Source of the DNA: a virus
Virus record (IMG/VR): IMGVR_UViG_3300028581_000044
Span: 1-61,761 of that record
Reading direction: 5' to 3' (one strand)
DNA length: 61,761 bases
Shown here: piece by piece, positions 59,100 through 61,761 of the stretch
Layout of the letters: each line of letters begins with the position of its first letter
Numbering within the stretch: position 1 is the first letter of the stretch
The notes under the pieces: generated by a model
What the model saw: only the letters and a program-made list of their open reading frames with translations
Told to the model about the DNA's origin: nothing
Databases searched by the model: none
Made by a program: the position numbers and the translations under genes

Positions 59100-61761
59100 T
59101 CTTCAGCTATATTATTTTCATATGTTTTTCCTAACTCTTCATCGTTTGGAAATAAAAATTTAGTATTAGAAAAAACATTTCCCAAATCTAAATCAATTTC
59201 TTTCTCTTTTTTATTTATAAAAACCTGACCTAAATCATTATCACTGGATTCCATTTCTTTATTATTGAAAACTTTACCCATATCTTCTTGTTCCGTATTT
59301 TTTCTATCCGTAACAAAAACTTGTCCCAAATCTTGATTTACATCTTTATCCTTACTACTAAACACATTACCCAAATCTAAATTTGTTTCATCTTTATCTT
59401 TGTTTCTATAAACTTCACCCATATTATTCATTTCAGGTTTTTGTGGAACATTATAAATTTGACCCATATCTTCCATTCTGTCTTTTTGTTTTCCTGTATA
59501 AACTTCACCCATATCCATTGTTTCTGGTTTATTTGTTCCGGTAAATACTTCACCCATATCTCTAGTTTCCGGTTTTTGTGTTCCGGTAAATACCGTTCCC
59601 ATATCATTTGTTTCAGGTTTATCCTTTCCAATATAAACTTGACCCATATCATTCATTTCCGGTTTTTGTGTTCCAACATAAACTTCACCCATGTTTTCTG
59701 TATTTGGTTTTTGTGTTCCAGTGAAAACTTGACCCATATCTGTTACTTCTGGTTTCTTTGTTCCAGTGAAAACTTCTCCCATATCTTTTACTTCTGGTTT
59801 CTCTGTTCCAGTGAAAACTTTACCCATGTCAGTAGTTTCTGGTTTCTCTGTTCCATTAAAGACTTTACCCATATCATTCATTTCCGGTTTATCTTTTCCA
59901 GTAAATACAGTTCCCATATCTTCAATATTCTGTTTTTCGGTTCCAACAAATACATTTCCCATATCTTCAGTATTCGGTTTTTGTGTTTCTGTAAACACTA
60001 TTCCCATATCTTCAGTATTTGGTTTTTGTGTTCCTGTAAAAACTTGTCCCATATCTGTTACTTCTGGTTTCTGGATTCCTGTAAAAACTTGTCCCATATC
60101 AGTAGTTGGTTGTTTTTCAACTGGTTGATATAATGTATTTAATTCAACAGTTTGTTTATCAGAAACATTAATATAATCAGTTCCCAAATTTGGATTCGTA
60201 TGAGTTGATTCTATGTTAACAAAATCGGTTCCAAGTTCAACTTGTTCTTTTTCAACAAAATTATTATATAATGTATTCAAAGGTACCATATTTCTTTCCG
60301 CGGTATTATCATAATCAATACCCAAACTAACACTTCTCAATTCATAAAGATTTGTAAAAACATAACCCAAATTTGATGGTTCTATAATTTTCTTACCAAA
60401 TAATGAAATATTTGGCATCGGTGGTCTAACACCAGTATTTATAAAATCATTTCCCAAATCACCATGAGTGGGTGTTCCGTCATTTTCATAATCATATCCC
60501 AAATCACCGTGAGTTGGTGTACCATTATTTTCATAATCATATCCCAAGTCATCAATTGGTGGTAATGTTATATTTTGAAAAAGATTACCCAATGGATTAT
60601 TAAGTGGTGGTTTTAAAAATAATGAAATAAATCCCAAATCACCGTGAGTTGGTGTACCGTCATTATGATAATTGTAACCAAGTTTTGGTCTTTCTCTAGG
60701 TGGTATTACCTTTTTATAAACATCACCCAATGGTTTAGGATTTTCTTTTCTTGGACTTACATATTTAAATCCCAAATTAGGCGGAACCGTTTTTATTCTT
60801 TTAGCCGGTGGTTTATCCATTAATCTTATAAATTTTCGAATTAAATCTTTTCTAGATTTTAATGGATCTATTTCTTCATATTCTTGTTCTATATCATGAT
60901 TCACATAACCGATATTATCATATGTCGAACCTAAAATATCCGGAGGAAGTATTGGAATTGGTGGTTTAAATTTTGGTATAAAATTTTGTAACATATTATT
61001 AACCAAATTGACAGCACCAAAAGCGTTTTTCAAAATATCCTTTAATTCCATCTCTCTTTCTTTTGATCTACTTAAAATATTTCTAAAATTTGTAGTGAGT
61101 GAAACGGTCCAAGGATCCTCCCATTCTTTATTATTTATAATTCTATTTCTTGAATCTCTAAGTAATGGTGTTCTTATTTCCTTTTGTATTGATTTATAAA
61201 TAATATCAAATTTTAATGTTGCAGGTGTATTATTTGCTGTAACACCATAACCACCAACTGTAACCTCATCTGTAAAATTTTTAGAATTGAAAAAATCAAA
61301 ATTACAATCATATAAACTATAAATTTGAGTTGCTTTATCATAGGCATAATCTGGTGTTTCAAAATGATTTACCAATTTCATTGTTCTCAAATCGGTAAAT
61401 CTTATCATCATTTTAAATCTCAATAAATTATCCGGTAAATTATATCTTTGATCTCTAAAATTATAAATAAAATTATTATATGCATCTACCATATAACCCA
61501 TCATCATTGTTACATCTTCAGATAGAGTTATAGTTAATTTATCTTCTGTATATTTTGGTATTTTTGCCGTTATTTTATCCAAACCGGATATTGAATTTAT
61601 ATACCAAGGCTTATTACTTTTCTTTTCATCACCACTCTTATCATCACTACTCTTAAATGATCTATTGAAAATTCTCCAAAATAAATTTATAAAAGTGTGA
61701 TAATACTCTAAGGATTTATCCATCTGATTATAATAACCACCTGTATATGTATCGAAAAAAT
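59096..61761 (-). CDS. large baseplate/tail protein with about twenty 15-residue repeats, 5' end outside window
   Basis: The frame is open to the window edge (codons before 61723 read FFDTYTGGYYNQ), so the start is missing. The first 330 residues look structural (RFKMMIRFTDLRTMKLVNHFETPDYAYDKATQIYSLYDCNFDFFNSK), in the style of tail-tube or baseplate tube-initiator proteins. Three or more GTPTHGDLGYDYEN units follow, then about 22 units of TDMGxVFTGTxKPEx. The gene overlaps the gp5-like gene by 4 nt. The repeats probably form an extended rod or tape. Confidence 0.7.
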   Translation of the reverse strand, partial: FFDTYTGGYYNQMDKSLEYYHTFINLFWRIFNRSFKSSDDKSGDEKKSNKPWYINSISGLDKITAKIPKYTEDKLTITLSEDVTMMMGYMVDAYNNFIYNFRDQRYNLPDNLLRFKMMIRFTDLRTMKLVNHFETPDYAYDKATQIYSLYDCNFDFFNSKNFTDEVTVGGYGVTANNTPATLKFDIIYKSIQKEIRTPLLRDSRNRIINNKEWEDPWTVSLTTNFRNILSRSKEREMELKDILKNAFGAVNLVNNMLQNFIPKFKPPIPILPPDILGSTYDNIGYVNHDIEQEYEEIDPLKSRKDLIRKFIRLMDKPPAKRIKTVPPNLGFKYVSPRKENPKPLGDVYKKVIPPRERPKLGYNYHNDGTPTHGDLGFISLFLKPPLNNPLGNLFQNITLPPIDDLGYDYENNGTPTHGDLGYDYENDGTPTHGDLGNDFINTGVRPPMPNISLFGKKIIEPSNLGYVFTNLYELRSVSLGIDYDNTAERNMVPLNTLYNNFVEKEQVELGTDFVNIESTHTNPNLGTDYINVSDKQTVELNTLYQPVEKQPTTDMGQVFTGIQKPEVTDMGQVFTGTQKPNTEDMGIVFTETQKPNTEDMGNVFVGTEKQNIEDMGTVFTGKDKPEMNDMGKVFNGTEKPETTDMGKVFTGTEKPEVKDMGEVFTGTKKPEVTDMGQVFTGTQKPNTENMGEVYVGTQKPEMNDMGQVYIGKDKPETNDMGTVFTGTQKPETRDMGEVFTGTNKPETMDMGEVYTGKQKDRMEDMGQIYNVPQKPEMNNMGEVYRNKDKDETNLDLGNVFSSKDKDVNQDLGQVFVTDRKNTEQEDMGKVFNNKEMESSDNDLGQVFINKKEKEIDLDLGNVFSNTKFLFPNDEELGKTYENNIAEE
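59150..60115 (-). repeat. 45-bp coding repeat array (D-M-G-x-V-F-x-G units)
   Basis: About 22 units of 15 codons with consensus DMGxVFTGTxKPExx. The units nearest the 3' end diverge (DLGNVFSSKDKD) and some have 16 residues. Similarity at DNA level between central units suggests duplication or recombination within the array. Confidence 0.85.

Noticed and set aside
59441-60133. Long plus-strand frames opposite the repeat array
   Set aside because: They are antisense shadows created by the regular 45-bp repeat; the minus-strand frame is continuous with the structural N-terminal domain.

Overview
This window looks like part of the genome of a large, strongly AT-rich tailed phage of the T4 superfamily that infects a Bacteroidota (probably Flavobacteriia-like) host. 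The T4-type signals are a gp25-like baseplate wedge protein, a gp5-like OB-fold hub protein next to an M23 peptidase, a gp44-like clamp-loader ATPase and a probable gp62-like partner, an SbcC/gp46-like recombination ATPase, DHFR, an endolysin-type amidase, and many small proteins whose N-termini look like T4 capsid-targeting sequences. The Bacteroidota signals are promoters with a TAnnTTTG-type -7 box, a LruC-domain secreted protein, and an ABC substrate-binding/OmpA fusion. The first and last genes run off the window.

Layout. 1-2.9 kb (+): unknown, probably structural, genes and DHFR. 3.0-4.2 kb: divergent ribbon-helix-helix (RHH) genes and a mobile endonuclease. 4.17-5.17 kb (-): a tmRNA and, upstream of it, a large structured RNA with its own promoter. 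5.2-7.0 kb (-): three unknown structural-type genes. 7.1-8.6 kb (+): small cargo-like genes and a pentapeptide-repeat protein. 8.7-10.7 kb: a second divergent RHH pair with a GIY-YIG endonuclease. 10.8-12.4 kb: an Fe-S helicase. 12.5-24.6 kb (mostly -): Nudix, GNAT, amidase, a run of capsid-targeted small proteins, a possible PD-(D/E)XK nuclease, a SET-domain protein, GDP-fucose synthase, possible gp62, an ADP-ribosyltransferase and gp25. 24.7-28.3 kb: further endonucleases and a KamA-type radical SAM enzyme. 28.4-33.5 kb (+): a single-chain, eukaryote-like topoisomerase II broken at its TOPRIM EGDSA motif by a split intein, with a free-standing Vsr-like endonuclease gene between the halves. 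33.5-36.2 kb: small genes and a Dam methylase. 36.3-38.2 kb: secreted proteins (lipoprotein, LruC). 38.3-44.9 kb: a second block of capsid-targeted proteins. 44.9-48.9 kb: gp46-like ATPase and GroEL. 48.9-56.0 kb: a module with its own promoters, ending in a complete ABC importer. 56.2-61.8 kb (-): clamp loader, M23 peptidase, gp5-like hub and a large repeat-bearing baseplate or tail protein.

How the parts may work together. Proteins carrying the N-terminal tag (consensus close to MKxxKxFxx[ILF]xE) would be packed in the prohead, trimmed after the Glu by the prohead protease and injected with the DNA. Among them are an ADP-ribosyltransferase, a Nudix hydrolase and a phosphoesterase fused to a deoxyribosyltransferase-like domain. 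The tmRNA and large RNA would act on host translation or as an RNA cargo or decoy, and the promoter with a T-tract, an 11-nt spacer and TAnnnTTGTA (five copies, on both strands) would drive the RNA locus, the secreted-protein genes and the 49-56 kb module. A second motif, TTTAATATATA close to start codons, may be the late promoter. All functional statements come from reading motifs; no database search was done.
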